Positions 1 to 10,270 of a stretch of 29,664 bases of DNA are shown one piece after another (within the stretch, counting starts at the first letter, position 1; every line of letters starts with the position of its first letter). The DNA lies in assembly GCA_009602735.1 (NCBI GenBank), contig WELA01001035.1, positions 295,284 to 324,947 on the forward strand, read 5' to 3'. The notes below the pieces were generated by a model that ran no database searches, was not told the DNA's origin, and was given only the letters and a program-made list of their open reading frames with translations. This DNA is from Mesotaenium endlicherianum (Eukaryota; Streptophyta; Zygnematophyceae; Zygnematales; Mesotaeniaceae). The translations under genes were made by a program, and so were the position numbers.

Positions 1-347
1 CCCCCCCCCCCCCTCAAAGAGCCCTCCCTCCCTGTTTCTTTCTCCCCATCTTACCCTCCAAAACCTGCGAAAGAAGACCCAGAGCTGCACCCCGGCAAAT
101 ACCACTTCATGCACTTGCGCAAAAGGTAAATTCTCGTACATGTCTGCCAAAGACACTTGCCATGCGATACAGGCCATACCATGTAAGATTCACAGCGAGT
201 TCAACATATGATACAGCGCAACAAGCAGGCAGAAGAATTTGCCACCACAGTGATGTGACCTTTTAGACTCCCCTCGTCCACTTATAACCTGCAACGCTGG
301 CGACTGCGGCACGACGCGCATGCCACGTTTGGAGGGAGGGCGCATAC
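1..347 (-). other. Intron 10 of aminopeptidase copy A, cut by the left edge
   Basis: This is the start of the intron following exon 10 (donor GTATGC at 347). The first 13 bases are all C. In copy B a run of exactly 13 G (18496-18508) ends 16 bases before exon 11. The left edge therefore probably coincides with that homopolymer, and exon 11 of copy A should start within about 20 bases beyond it. Confidence 0.6.
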
Positions 348-2664
348 CTCCAGGGGCTCCCAGCCCACTTTGGAGGCAATGGGCAGGTAGAGCTCAGAGC
401 CCACGGCCTCCAGCAGAGGCAGGTGCTCTGTGACGGACAGCAGCGACTCCAGCTCCCCGAGGTCTGCGCTCAGCTGGCTCCACACCGTGTACCTGCGCGC
501 GTGCACACACGCGCGGGTGCAGGCGCGGTGCATGCGCAATAACGGCTGTCAGTTGGCAGGGGGATGGCATACGCTAGCTACCACGAAGTTGGAAAATCTC
601 CTCCCAAGTCCTCTCTCAAACTTTGCGCGAGACTAACCACGCACGGAGACACAGAGAGCACAACCAACAAGACAGCGAAGAGGATGGTGGTGGCAGGGAG
701 CAGTGGGGCCAGCGAGCAAGGGAGCGGGCGGACGGGTGGGGGGGCAGACGCGCTCACTCGGTCTCGTTAGCGAAGGCAGTGGCGAGCTCCAGCGCCTGGC
801 TGGTGCGCAGCACGCCCGCCTTGGCCAGCGCAAACGCGTCCATCAGCACGCCTGCCGCCCCGCCCAGGTCAACGTGCAAGTTACCACAGGCCAACGCACA
901 AGTCAGCCCAAGTGAGCGCCAGTCTTAAGAAGCCAGATGACACTCCTTCCGGCACAAGCGAGTGCCACTTGCCTCCCAAGCAGCCATCGCCATAGCCATA
1001 GCCATAACCCAAGGCTTACCCCAAGCCATGGCCATGGCCGTAAGCGTGACCACACTACAGCCACAGCTACAGCCACAGGCGTCCATGACCCCAGCCCGTG
1101 CACACGCTATTCGAGTACCCCCCACTCCCTCTTGATGTTCAGCACGTGTAGCAGCTTATAAAAAAAAAATGCGAGCCGACAAGTCAGGCTGAGTCCCACT
1201 ACAGGCGCGCGTGCGTGGCAGCCACAAGAACTTGCCCGAATCTTACCCAGCCTGTCAGTGGGAGGGAGCTCCAGACTGCTGACACCACGCGCGAGGGCCT
1301 GCCACATGTCAGGCGTGTAGTTCACGCGATAGATGCCCGCCTGGCCGCTGTTAAGCTTTAGCCAGCCGCCCTCCGGGACCACAAGCTCCGCAAAATCTGC
1401 CTCCTTCTCCGACAGCGTGGACACCGGTAGGCTCTCCAGCACGCCACCTGGCGTGCATGCGGCAGCTGTCACGGGCACCCACCAGAGCTGGCTGTCGTTC
1501 TCGGGGGAGGGGAGCCCCGCCGAGAGGAAGCGCGTCTGCCTCAGGTGGAGGCCGGCGGCGCCGTCACTGGCGGGGGAGACGCTGATGAGGGGGTAGCCCA
1601 TCTGGGCTGTCCAGCTGTCCATCATCTGCTTGACGGGCTTCCCCGAGGCCTCGCCGATGGCGGCCCATAGATCGTTGGTGACGGTGTTACCGTACTTGTG
1701 CTTGTCCAGGTACGCGTTTAGACCCTGCAACCAGAAGAGCACCCACACACGCACCCACGCCCCCACTCACGGCACAGACACGCAACATGCAGACAAAGAA
1801 AAGGTCAGACGGTTCGATGGACAGACTGACAGACGGGGGGACAAATGGATGGTTGGACTCACATTTATGAATGGATGGATGATTGCCTATCCATCGATAA
1901 AAGGATGGACAAGCGGATGGATGAGGGAAAGGGAGAATAGGCAGACTGATGGACACACGGAGGGATGAAGGCTCGGATCCTAACCCGCCCGCGGACCTCT
2001 CAAAAACGAGTGACATGTTGCGTAGCAAGTGAGAAATGCCCAAGTGATCTTTGACAACAACTGTCCCTGCTCCTGCCACAGCCACTGCCCCCTGCCCCTG
2101 CCACAGCCACTGCCCCCCACTCAGCGAGCAAGAGCTGGCAGGCCCTGGCAGGCGCTCGGCCCAGCAGCTGGCCAGGGGGTGTGGGGGGCCGTTGCAGGGG
2201 AGTGGAAGTACAGGGTAGGGGGCAAGGGAGCGAGCGAGTCGTCCTACAAGTAAGAGCGCAGTAAAGCGAGCCCGTAAGCACGTGCAGGTCAGCAAGCAGG
2301 AGTAAGCTCGCACAGTCGGCTGAAAAAAGAGCAGAAGGGTGAGAAACAAGGGCAAGGATGGCGAGGGTGGGAAGGGAGAGGGCGAGGGTGGGGTGCATCA
2401 ATGAAGTGGGGGGTTACCAGCTTGAAGGAAGGGGCGCCAACAGCGGCGACGAGCTGGCGGATGACGCAGGCGCCCTTCATATAGCTGAGCGCATCAAACA
2501 CTTGGTTGATCTCCTTGGGGTCGTTGATGGGCACCTGGATGGGGTGCGACGATAGCAGTGCATCCGTGATGAGCGCGCGCCCCATGCCTGTGCTCACAAA
2601 CTGCCATCCCCCCCCACCCACATGTACAGGCCACCAGCACGCGCAAAAGCACGCGCGCATGTAT

Positions 2665-2714
<50 letters not shown>

Positions 2715-5700
2715 GCACACACACGAACTCAAGCCCCTGTAAGCAGCGGCATGATCAATCGCAGAAGCATGTATACTGCACATTGCTCCTCCTTGTGCTT
2801 TCCCCTTCTCCTTCCCTTTTCCCTTTGCCCTCTCCCTTTTCCTTCACAGAGAGTCAATGAGCACACATGTGGCAACAGCAAGCATATGAGCTCGCCGGTT
2901 GAGCCCTGCCCCAGCCACAAGCGCCAGCAGATGAGGGCAGCGGACGGCACCGCATGTCAAATTAAATTACAACACACTGCATGCCATGCTGCACCATACC
3001 TGGGTCATAGACTACGCCACGTGCCATACCTGGGTCCAGACATCCCACTCGGGGAAGGTGCTGTCAACGCCCAGCCAGCCCACCCAGGTGGCAAAGCCCT
3101 CATTCAGCCACAAGTCGCTCCACCACTGCATTGTTACCAGGTTGCCAAACCACTGCAGCATCCCGCCAGCACCCACACCAACCCAGCCGCAGAGAGGAAG
3201 GGAGGAAGAGAGGGAGAGGACGGAGGGAGGGAGGGAGGGAGGAAGAGAGAGAAAGAGAGGGGGCAAGGAAGGGAGAGAGAATAGAGGGAAAAAGCAGGGT
3301 TAGCAACCAAGTCAAGGGGTGGGGATGTGCAAAGGCCCCCAGGGTCCCTGGACATTAAACCCTCAGGAATCCTGAGCGAAGGTGCATGCATGCGGCAAGC
3401 GATCAACAAACCTGGTGGGCAAGCTCGTGGGAGACCACGTAGGCAACATGCTGGCGCGTCGCCGCGGAGGCGTTCGCACCGTCGACCAGCAGAGCTGTTT
3501 CGCGGAAAGTGATGAGGCCCCAGTTCTCCATGGCCCCCGCCGCAAAGTCAGGGATGGCTGCCGCGCCGCCACGTGTCGCCACCACGCCCACCCAAAGCCC
3601 GCCCAGTAAGCCGTCAGTTTCACCCAAGAGCCGGTATACGGGGGTGTGTGGCCCACCAGGGCCAGCACGTGATGCTGCTTCAAGTAAGCATCTGCATTGC
3701 TCTTTCTTGCACTCTCTCTCTCAGTCTCTTGCTTTCTTGCTCCCTTCCCCCTTTCTTCCACGCTCCCTCTCTCGCTCACCCGCACACCCTCTCACTCCCT
3801 TAAGTGCTCGCTTCCCTCCAATCTTCCCCTCCTCTTTCCTTCCCTTCCCCCTTCCCCTCTCAAGGGCGTCAAAGACAGCCTCGTTTTCTGACAGCATGCC
3901 ACCCGTCCACGTGTACTCTGCTGCCAAGTGCCGCCTTCTTGGGCCCACACTTGGTCAAATCACACAACTTTCAACATCTCTATGTGCAGATGGCACTTGC
4001 CCCTGCTACGTCCCGGCACATGGACAAAAGTGTTGGGAAAAAAATTAAAATGGCCACACATAGATACATGCAGGAAATGCAGGCACAGCAGACAGGCAGA
4101 CGGTCAGGCACGTAGGCAAGCGGCAGCAGGCAGGCCGGCAAGCGGAGAGGGGCAGGCAGGTGTCGCTCACCCACGAGGTCGGCCTTGGGGAGAGGGTAGG
4201 CGATGCCAAAGTACTCGGTGAAGAACGACAGAATCTTGGCAGCCACGTCGCAAGCAAACTGGCCTTGCTCCTTCTTGCCAGGTGTTGTGTATACATTCAC
4301 CTGCCCGCACGCGCCAGTCAGCCCCCCTTCACCTTGGCGTACCATGTCACATTGCAAGGATACATCTGCAGAACAAAAAACTATTAAGCTTACTAAGGGC
4401 CGTACAGAACACATCAGGACTATATTTCATTGCCTTCCAAAATAGCTATATACAGCATATAGTAAGTATATGTCTACGTGCACTAAAGAACATTGCAATA
4501 CATCAAATGATCAATGATTACCTCAACGCCCTCCTTGGTGGTGCCGCTGACCTTCTCCAGCTGGCCCACCACAAACGCCAGCAGGTACGTGCTCATGATG
4601 GGCGACTCTGCGAACCTGACGGCGCTGGAGCCGTCGTCGCGCGGCGTGGTGGAGACAGGTGGCATGTTGGAGAGCCCCGTGAGGCCCTGAGGCACTATCA
4701 GTGTGACGTCAAACACGGCCTTGACAGCTGGCTCGTCCCAGCAGGGCAGAGCTTTGCGCGCGTCGATCGCCTCGAACTGCGTGGACGCCATGAACACCTT
4801 CTTGCCGTCCTGGTTGTACGATGCTCCTGCAACCAGGGGAAGGGGGAGAGTTGCGTGAAAAGGGGTTCCCTCCAGTCTAAAACTTGGGGGGGAGGGAGGC
4901 AGGAGGGTAAGTCAAGTGACGCAATCTTAACCTCCTGGGCATGGGGTGTTCCTGGACATCTTGGGTTGTTTGAGCAATGGTTTGACGGCTGGTCGACTGT
5001 TTTAAAATTTTGTTGGGCTTGGTGATATAGTTATTCTTTTTTTGAGGAAAAAGAAGCGCGGGGTAGGGAGGAGGAGGGGGGGCTGAGAAGATGCTGAACA
5101 CTATAGAGGGTCTTGACACCATGTTTACGTGTATGCCCATCACTATTTAGATGCATGCATCCTCATGTCGACAGGTAACACATCCTCCCAATCCCCGACA
5201 CTTACGATACACGAAGACGCTTGTCCCAGATTCTTCTGAAAGAAGCTCCACTGCAGCATGCATGCACTCAGGTACTGGCGTAGCCTGGAACTGAGTAGGG
5301 GCCACAAAAAACCACACTCCTCCTCCCTTTACACTGTTGTGCTCCTACCCTGCCCCCTTCCAGCCATGCTCCTCTTAGGCAGGGCAATCATGCACTGGCA
5401 TCTGCTCTGCCCTGCCCTGCTCTGCCCAGCGAAGCTTCAATCAGCTACACGGAGTCTGGACCGAGTCTGAAACTGGAGCCTGAGTCTGAGTCTAAGTCTG
5501 AGTCTGGGTCTGGGTCAGGACCTGAGAACAGCTGAAATTAGAGTCTGAGTGTCAGCTGGGCCGAATGAAGCTGAGCCACATTTTCCAAAGTGGACCAACG
5601 ACCCACTGGAAGCAGCTGGAGCTGGCAACCGCGCTACTCTGGGGAGTAACTCAGGTCCACCCTGAATAACTCATGCAATCGGAACCACAGAATCTGACAT

Positions 5701-7477
5701 AACTATCTTAACCCAAGTCGCGCCTGACGAGCTAGCTGACCAAAGTTAAGACAGGCTGAAGCTGGAGTCAGGGAAGGGCTGGACTGGAAGCTGAGACTGG
5801 ACCAGAGAGCACGTGAGCTCAGTAGATACTCCCAGTGCTCGCAGCACTTTGAAGCCCTTGCAGATTCCTCAGCATTTTCAGCATTTGCAGCATTTTTACA
5901 CTCTAGCATCGCGCATCGCTATTCTGTCCTGGAGGGGAGAACATGTGAAAGCCTGAGGCCCATCACACATGGCGACGCAATGAAGACACCAGCAGGAAAA
6001 GAAGTCCAGCGCGTGCAAGAGAGCAGGTCGACGCATCTCAGACCTAACCTGCTCCCTGAGGCCGATATCCCGGCGCCCTGTCACCATATGTTATGTTCTT
6101 TTGACAGTTTGCAGAGGCACCCCTTCACAGTCACCTTCTGCTTCAGTCCACTGTCATCCTTTTCCTCTCCTTCATCAGCAAAAGCAGCTCTTGCTGCATG
6201 AACATCAAAATCAGGCTTCTATTCATCTTCTCCTTTTCTTGCAAGAGCAACTGCGTGTACTGGCAACATTAAGGATTCCAAAACAGACCCTTCCCGACAT
6301 ACACTTGGCTTGATGAGCTCTATAGGAAGAAAGGCACAAGAAATGCCTCCACCTTGGAGGAAGGCGCTGCTAAGTACCTGCAGAATTGCTTCATGCTGAA
6401 CACTAGGTACTTAATTTTGATTGTTGTTTTCATTTTTTCAACGGAAAACAAACTATTTTGCTGAACTTGCTTGTTTACACCCGCTCAAGATCTTAATTGG
6501 TGCGCATGACAGAATGCGCTACACTTCAGTATGTTATCCACATTCCGAATTGGCACACTCACCACGGCCTTGGACAAGACTGACACTTATGCAAACAAAG
6601 CATTCAAATATAACAGTTGGTGATAGAGCTCAATGTTTGGTCCCTCTGATGCAAACAGGGGAGGGCAAGAATGGTGTGAATGTGAACCAAATAAAAGAAG
6701 CCCAAGAATCCCACTGCATTTATAGACTTTCACTTATTGACCTCGTAGGACTTACAGGGGCAGGGCTGGTAGGATGAGAGCCTAAAGAAGTGCCACGTGC
6801 ATCTCAATAGAGCTCTCATGAGAACACGACTTACTGTAGAAGCCGACCATGCTGTCGTTGTGTGTGCCTGTGAATTCGAGGTACAAGACAGCGCTGCCCT
6901 CCTTGAGCTCATTATCACCCAGGTCAACTTCGGCTGTCGTGGCACTCTTGTTGTACTTGACAGGGAGGTTGTCAAATTTGTTGCCTTCATTCTGGACCTC
7001 TGCCTGAAGGTGCATGCACAATAAGCATTTCGTTAGTAGGCAATCATCCAGCTCCCGTCCGAATGTTCCTGAATTGCAGCAGCAACACAGTGCCTGCTGC
7101 AGCATCAATGACGACGATTGATGGGGAAAGAAACAGAAGGAAACCTTTCTGACAAATTATTTCCTCGTTTTCTCGACTGCTGATTAAGGCACCACTCCAG
7201 GAATATTCGATAAGTATAGCTGAATAAGATACATAGGATCCTGCCAACTATCCGTTCATTTACCATAAATTTCGTGAAGCAGGTAGAAGGAGCAGGATTA
7301 ACATACTTTCGTAATTTCGAGATCGTCTGTGTGAAACGTAATCGTCTTCGTAGGCTCCACGACGTCCAGATCAATAGTTACTTGCCCTTTGAATTTGAAA
7401 GTCTCCAAATTAGGTTCCAAAACTAGAGTGTACTTCTTGGGGCGCACATTCTTTGGCAGCAGCACGGAATCTGCCAT
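348..7477 (-). CDS. M1 zinc aminopeptidase (puromycin-sensitive type), copy A, 3' end missing
   Basis: Exons, 5' to 3' on the minus strand: 7477-7307, 7003-6835, 4826-4522, 4300-4171, 3557-3412, 3152-3030, 2600-2418, 1724-1247, 851-758 and 492-348. All junctions are GT-AG and the joined frame is open for 648 codons. The start is the ATG at 7477 ([13 protein letters not shown]). Seen motifs are the substrate-binding GAMEN loop and the zinc site HELAH at the end of exon 5, followed by WFGNLVTM and LNEG at the start of exon 6; the third zinc ligand Glu lies 18 residues after HELAH. SYMKG holds the family's catalytic Tyr. There is no signal peptide or membrane segment, so it is probably cytosolic, removing N-terminal residues from peptides. 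Exons 11-15 (C-terminal helical domain) would lie beyond the left edge. Its frame is intact, so within the window it is partial rather than broken. Family assignment is firm; activity is inferred. Confidence 0.93.
1811..1930. repeat. GGAT/ATCC tetranucleotide-rich tract in intron 7, copy A
   Basis: Imperfect GGATGGAT/GGACAGAC units in intron 7. The same intron of copy B carries the complementary tract at 16505-16633, so the repeat predates the duplication. Confidence 0.6.
2666..2710. repeat. (CA)n microsatellite in intron 6, copy A
   Basis: An uninterrupted CA dinucleotide run of about 45 bases, continuing imperfectly to 2724. Read in gene sense it is (TG)n just upstream of exon 7. Copy B has a shorter TG-rich stretch at 15729-15755 and 15830-15852 in the same intron. 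Confidence 0.9.
3183..3298. repeat. Long homopurine tract in intron 5, copy A
   Basis: About 115 bases made almost only of G and A, with repeated GGGA/GGAA units. Read in gene sense it is an extended CT tract some 30 bases before the exon 6 acceptor, so it may act as an oversized polypyrimidine tract. Its mirror-like composition could also favour triplex DNA. Confidence 0.6.
5440..5530. repeat. GAGTCT hexamer repeat in intron 2, copy A
   Basis: Repeated GAGTCT/GGGTCT units lie within the 2.0 kb intron between exons 2 and 3. The remaining intron, 4827-6834, shows nothing I can identify. The same intron of copy B has a related hexamer array. Confidence 0.65.
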
Positions 7478-7775
7478 CGTTACGAGATGTTAACAGAATT
7501 GAACGAAACTTACTGAATAACTTTGTGTTAATCAGTAGCCAAAAACAGATCAGGAAAGCTTTATGAACTCTTCATCGCATGCAGCAGGAAACTTGACACG
7601 GAATGACGTGCTTTTAGAGGTCTCCTCGGACGTTGCGGTACGTTGGGGAGCACATGGGAGCCTAGGAGAACCAAGCTGGCTGTCAGCTATAGTCAGCGGT
7701 CCTGCATGGTCCCGCCTGGACTGGAGTTCGTCATTCACGTCAATTAGTAGTACGGAAGAGTCTTGACGACAATAC
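7478..7775. other. Upstream region of aminopeptidase copy A
   Basis: This is 298 bases between the start codon of copy A and the transposon's target duplication. Only the ~20 bases next to the ATG resemble the matching region of copy B (TTAACATCTCGTAACG against TAACACCTCGTAGCG, read in gene sense). I see no clear TATA box. Confidence 0.5.
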
Positions 7776-7784
7776 AAACCTTCT

Positions 7785-7964
7785 GGGAGAATTACAAAAC
7801 TACCCCTCCCAACTTTCATAATTACAGAATCTACCCCTGTTTTCAAACTAATTACAAAACTACCCCTCGCGCATGTAAATGGCTTCCACGTAACCCTTAC
7901 ACGAACAAATGACGTGCCACACGAATTCGCACGAAACCCCACCTGACACTCCCTTTTCTCTTTC
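7785..7964 (+). repeat. Left terminal inverted repeat of the Mutator-like element
   Basis: This segment is the reverse complement of 9121-9301 with about six substitutions and one 1-base indel over ~180 bp, near 96% identity by hand alignment. It reads open in one frame on the minus strand, and the partner reads a similar peptide on the plus strand, which only reflects the inverted repeat. A short block near 7977-7986 also matches 9112-9120, so the original ends may have been slightly longer. Confidence 0.88.
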
Positions 7965-8281
7965 GTTTGCAACTGGTTTCCAAAATCTGCCATAACCACA
8001 CTTTTAACTTACCCACCATCACGAAACAAAGTAGTGATTTAGTTATTATATATTAGTTTGCATATATTTTAATGTTTTCAAATATATTTGGAGTAGTTTT
8101 GTGTGGATTCAAGTGTGAATAGGTACTCTAGTAACTTGGTTCATGTCCTTTGAACCTTCTAAGGCATTTTCGAAGTTAGAGAGAAGACCTAGAAGAACTC
8201 CACGTGGCAAAAGTCAAATGTGCCATTTTTAGGTCAAAAGGACATGTGTACATTATTCTAGAAAGAGGTGGCAAGTTTTGG

Positions 8282-8304
8282 GATGTGTTGGGTGCCAACA
8301 CATC
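8282..8304. repeat. Perfect 10-bp inverted repeat (hairpin) inside the transposon
   Basis: GATGTGTTGG and CCAACACATC flank a 3-base loop. The hairpin lies about 40 bases upstream of a TATATAAA box (8341-8348). The TGTTGG...CCAACA core resembles LTR-retrotransposon termini, so the AT-rich stretch 8040-8640 could be part of a nested element. No matching second terminus was found. Confidence 0.5.
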
Positions 8305-8343
8305 AACATACACCTTCCTAGAAATATCTTATGTAGCAAGTAT

Positions 8344-8396
8344 ATAAACAGGAGCTAGAACATAGAAAGNATAAACAGGAGCTAGAACATAGAAAG
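8344..8396. other. Unmerged contig join: exact 26-bp duplication around a single N
   Basis: The 26 bases 8344-8369 recur exactly at 8371-8396 with one N between them. This is what a scaffolder leaves when two contig ends overlap but are not merged, so the duplication is probably artificial and about 27 bases should be removed. Confidence 0.8.
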
Positions 8397-9120
8397 ACAT
8401 TCCAGAATCACTCTTGTACTTGCCAAATTCCAGAAATATATTAACTATCAAGAAGCCATCTCTCTTTCAAGAAGCTACCACTTGTGTTCAAAGATCCTTG
8501 TCTAGAATAGATAAAAAATATTATATTTCACTAAGTACTTTATCTATTTGTTTCACTACACAAAGAGCCCAACGACGCCAAAAAAATTGGTCCCTCTTAT
8601 TTTTTTCACCTATTTCTTGCGCCTTCATTTTCTAAACCCTGTATGTTCACATACTATATTCATCTCATTCCCTGCTATTTCGCATAGCCACGGAGTCACA
8701 ACAAGCTAAGTGTAGAGGCCTAGCAAAGGGGTTAGTATCTAATGGCACATTGCTGTTGAGGATGTGACAACACACTTCCATTGGGTCATAAGACTTCGTG
8801 GTATGATGGAGGATTACCCGACTTGAAGAATAATTCAGAAACATTTCGACATTAAAGGGGATTATTCTAGTACCTGAACTCGTACTCCGAGCACTAAAGT
8901 GGAGGCTTGCCTAACCCGCCGCCGTTAGGACTCAGCTATGGAGATGACGAATCGTGTTGAAATTGGAGGCGCGGCGAAGAGGTTTTGCGCACGTAAAAGA
9001 GTTTAATAAAGGCAGAGAACGAGGTAGCGAGAAGAGAGTGCGTCCAAAATTTGGCGTCCTTGGGCAGTGTGGACGTGAAGGTGGTTCAGTTAGAAAAGTG
9101 GTGGTTAAAGCTTTTGGAAA

Positions 9121-9301
9121 GAAAGGAGAAAAGGGAGTGTTAGGTGGGGTTTCGTGCGAATTCGTGCGGCACGTCATTTGTTCGTGTAAGGCCTACGTGG
9201 ACGCCATTTACATGCGCGAGGGGTAGTTTTATAATTAGTTTGAAAACAGGGGTAGATTCTGTAATTATGAAAGTTGGGAGGGGTAGTTTTGTAATTCTCC
9301 C
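9121..9301 (-). repeat. Right terminal inverted repeat of the Mutator-like element
   Basis: Partner of the left inverted repeat at 7785-7964. It ends in CTCCC immediately before the right target duplication AAACCTTTT (9302-9310). Confidence 0.88.
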
Positions 9302-9339
9302 AAACCTTTTCAACCATCTCGAGACCCCTTTGGGGCGGG

Positions 9340-9850
9340 GAAGGACTGGTGTTGATCGCTTGAACTTCGGAGTTTTCGTGTGGTACGCAGAAAACACAAA
9401 AACAGTTGTATTCGAACGAAGTAGTGAGCTTCATGCATTTTTACGAAGAAGTGGTACTAATGAAGCAGCTAACACTACATGCGGAGTTGTGGTACGCAAT
9501 ATGAGTTAAGACTACATGCAAAGTAGTGGTTCGCTAACTCAGCGCAACGAGAAGTGGTTCACAAGAAAATAACATCTCGGGCAGATTAGAATGGTACGCA
9601 ATGATATAGTCAACACAATGGGGCAATGCAAAATAGAAGGTCATTAAAAAACGCACCAGTACGTGTGATAAGTAAAGTCAATAGTAGCTAATAGTTCATG
9701 CAATTAGTGATACTCTGCATAGACAAGCAGTACAATAGGATGTGCGAATAACTGGTATCAAGTGATACGAGGAAAGCAGCTAACATCACGCGTCAATCCT
9801 ACGCGGGTGAAGCAGTGCATGGTGGTACATGGTACGCCAAAAATACTGAC
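9340..9850 (+). repeat. Degenerate GGTACGC repeat array A
   Basis: A loose tandem repeat upstream of aminopeptidase copy B. GGTACGC occurs at 9382, 9491, 9593 and 9831, all on the plus strand, mixed with AAGTAGTGGT-, AAGCAGCTAACA- and GTAGCTAATAG-like pieces. The same vocabulary makes up array B at 21.6-22.9 kb. No reading frame or known family is recognised. Confidence 0.65.
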
Positions 9851-10080
9851 CAGTATGGACAAGGAGTGGGCACCGCAGAAAAGCGAAGATCACCAACACT
9901 GGAGGCCATGCTGGAGGCGAGTGGACGCGAGGCCTTACGAGGCCCCGTCGAGTTTCAACCGTGTTCAACAACGTCAACTGCTGTTAACATCTCATTTGCA
10001 TTGTCGTTAAATTTATGGAGAGCGTACTGGTCGTACTCGTTCTTGCTGTAGAGTCACGAACCGTCATTCCAAACGGGCCA

Positions 10081-10107
10081 GCTCAGGCAAGCTCAGGCAA
10101 GCTCAGG
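10081..10107 (+). repeat. Tandem decamer upstream of aminopeptidase copy B
   Basis: GCTCAGGCAA is repeated 2.7 times, with further GAGCTCAGGA and TACTCAGACC variants just downstream, 150-190 bases before the start codon at 10271. It has no counterpart upstream of copy A. A regulatory role is possible but only inferred from position. Confidence 0.5.
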
Positions 10108-10204
10108 ACTGCTCTCTGCTTACGACAGCTCCGAGCTCAGGATACTCAGACCAGCCAGCTTGCTCTCCAATGCTCCCTATTGCTCCCCATCGCCCCTCTT
10201 CGGT

Positions 10205-10270
10205 GTATATTTATGAAGCCTTGCTGGGTTAACAGGAAGTTTTGATCAATCTTGGTAACACCTCGTAGCG
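10205..10270 (+). promoter_or_regulatory. Possible core promoter / 5' leader of aminopeptidase copy B
   Basis: TATATTTAT at about 10206-10214 lies some 57 bases upstream of the ATG at 10271. It would give only a short leader. The call rests on a TATA-like string in an otherwise GC-balanced stretch. Confidence 0.25.

Larger units (their letters stand above)
7785..9301. mobile_element. Mutator-like non-autonomous DNA transposon
   Basis: The element is 1,517 bases (including one N) bounded by inverted repeats of about 180 bp that begin GGGAGAATTAC and end GTAATTCTCCC. The bases just outside form a direct repeat of 9 bp with one mismatch: AAACCTTCT (7776-7784) and AAACCTTTT (9302-9310). Long terminal inverted repeats plus a 9-bp target duplication are the hallmarks of the Mutator superfamily. 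The AT-rich interior has no convincing transposase frame, so it would depend on a source element elsewhere. It sits in the spacer between the two divergent aminopeptidase genes. A single N at 8370 marks an assembly join inside it. Confidence 0.8.
7776..9310. repeat. 9-bp target site duplication flanking the transposon
   Basis: Left copy AAACCTTCT at 7776-7784, right copy AAACCTTTT at 9302-9310; they match at 8 of 9 positions. They are direct repeats, whereas the element ends are inverted, so they are not an extension of the palindrome. Confidence 0.7.

Noticed and set aside
2622..2742. Open frames encoding runs of His-Thr
   Set aside because: They are translations of the (CA)n microsatellite inside intron 6 of aminopeptidase copy A.
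7550..7999. Similar open frames at 7550-7999 (minus) and 9144-9509 (plus), looking like a repeated protein
   Set aside because: Both are translations of the transposon's terminal inverted repeats; the similarity follows from the DNA repeat and there is no domain.
9340..9850. CRISPR-like array
   Set aside because: The repeats are degenerate with irregular spacing in a eukaryotic intron-bearing genome, so this does not fit a CRISPR locus.
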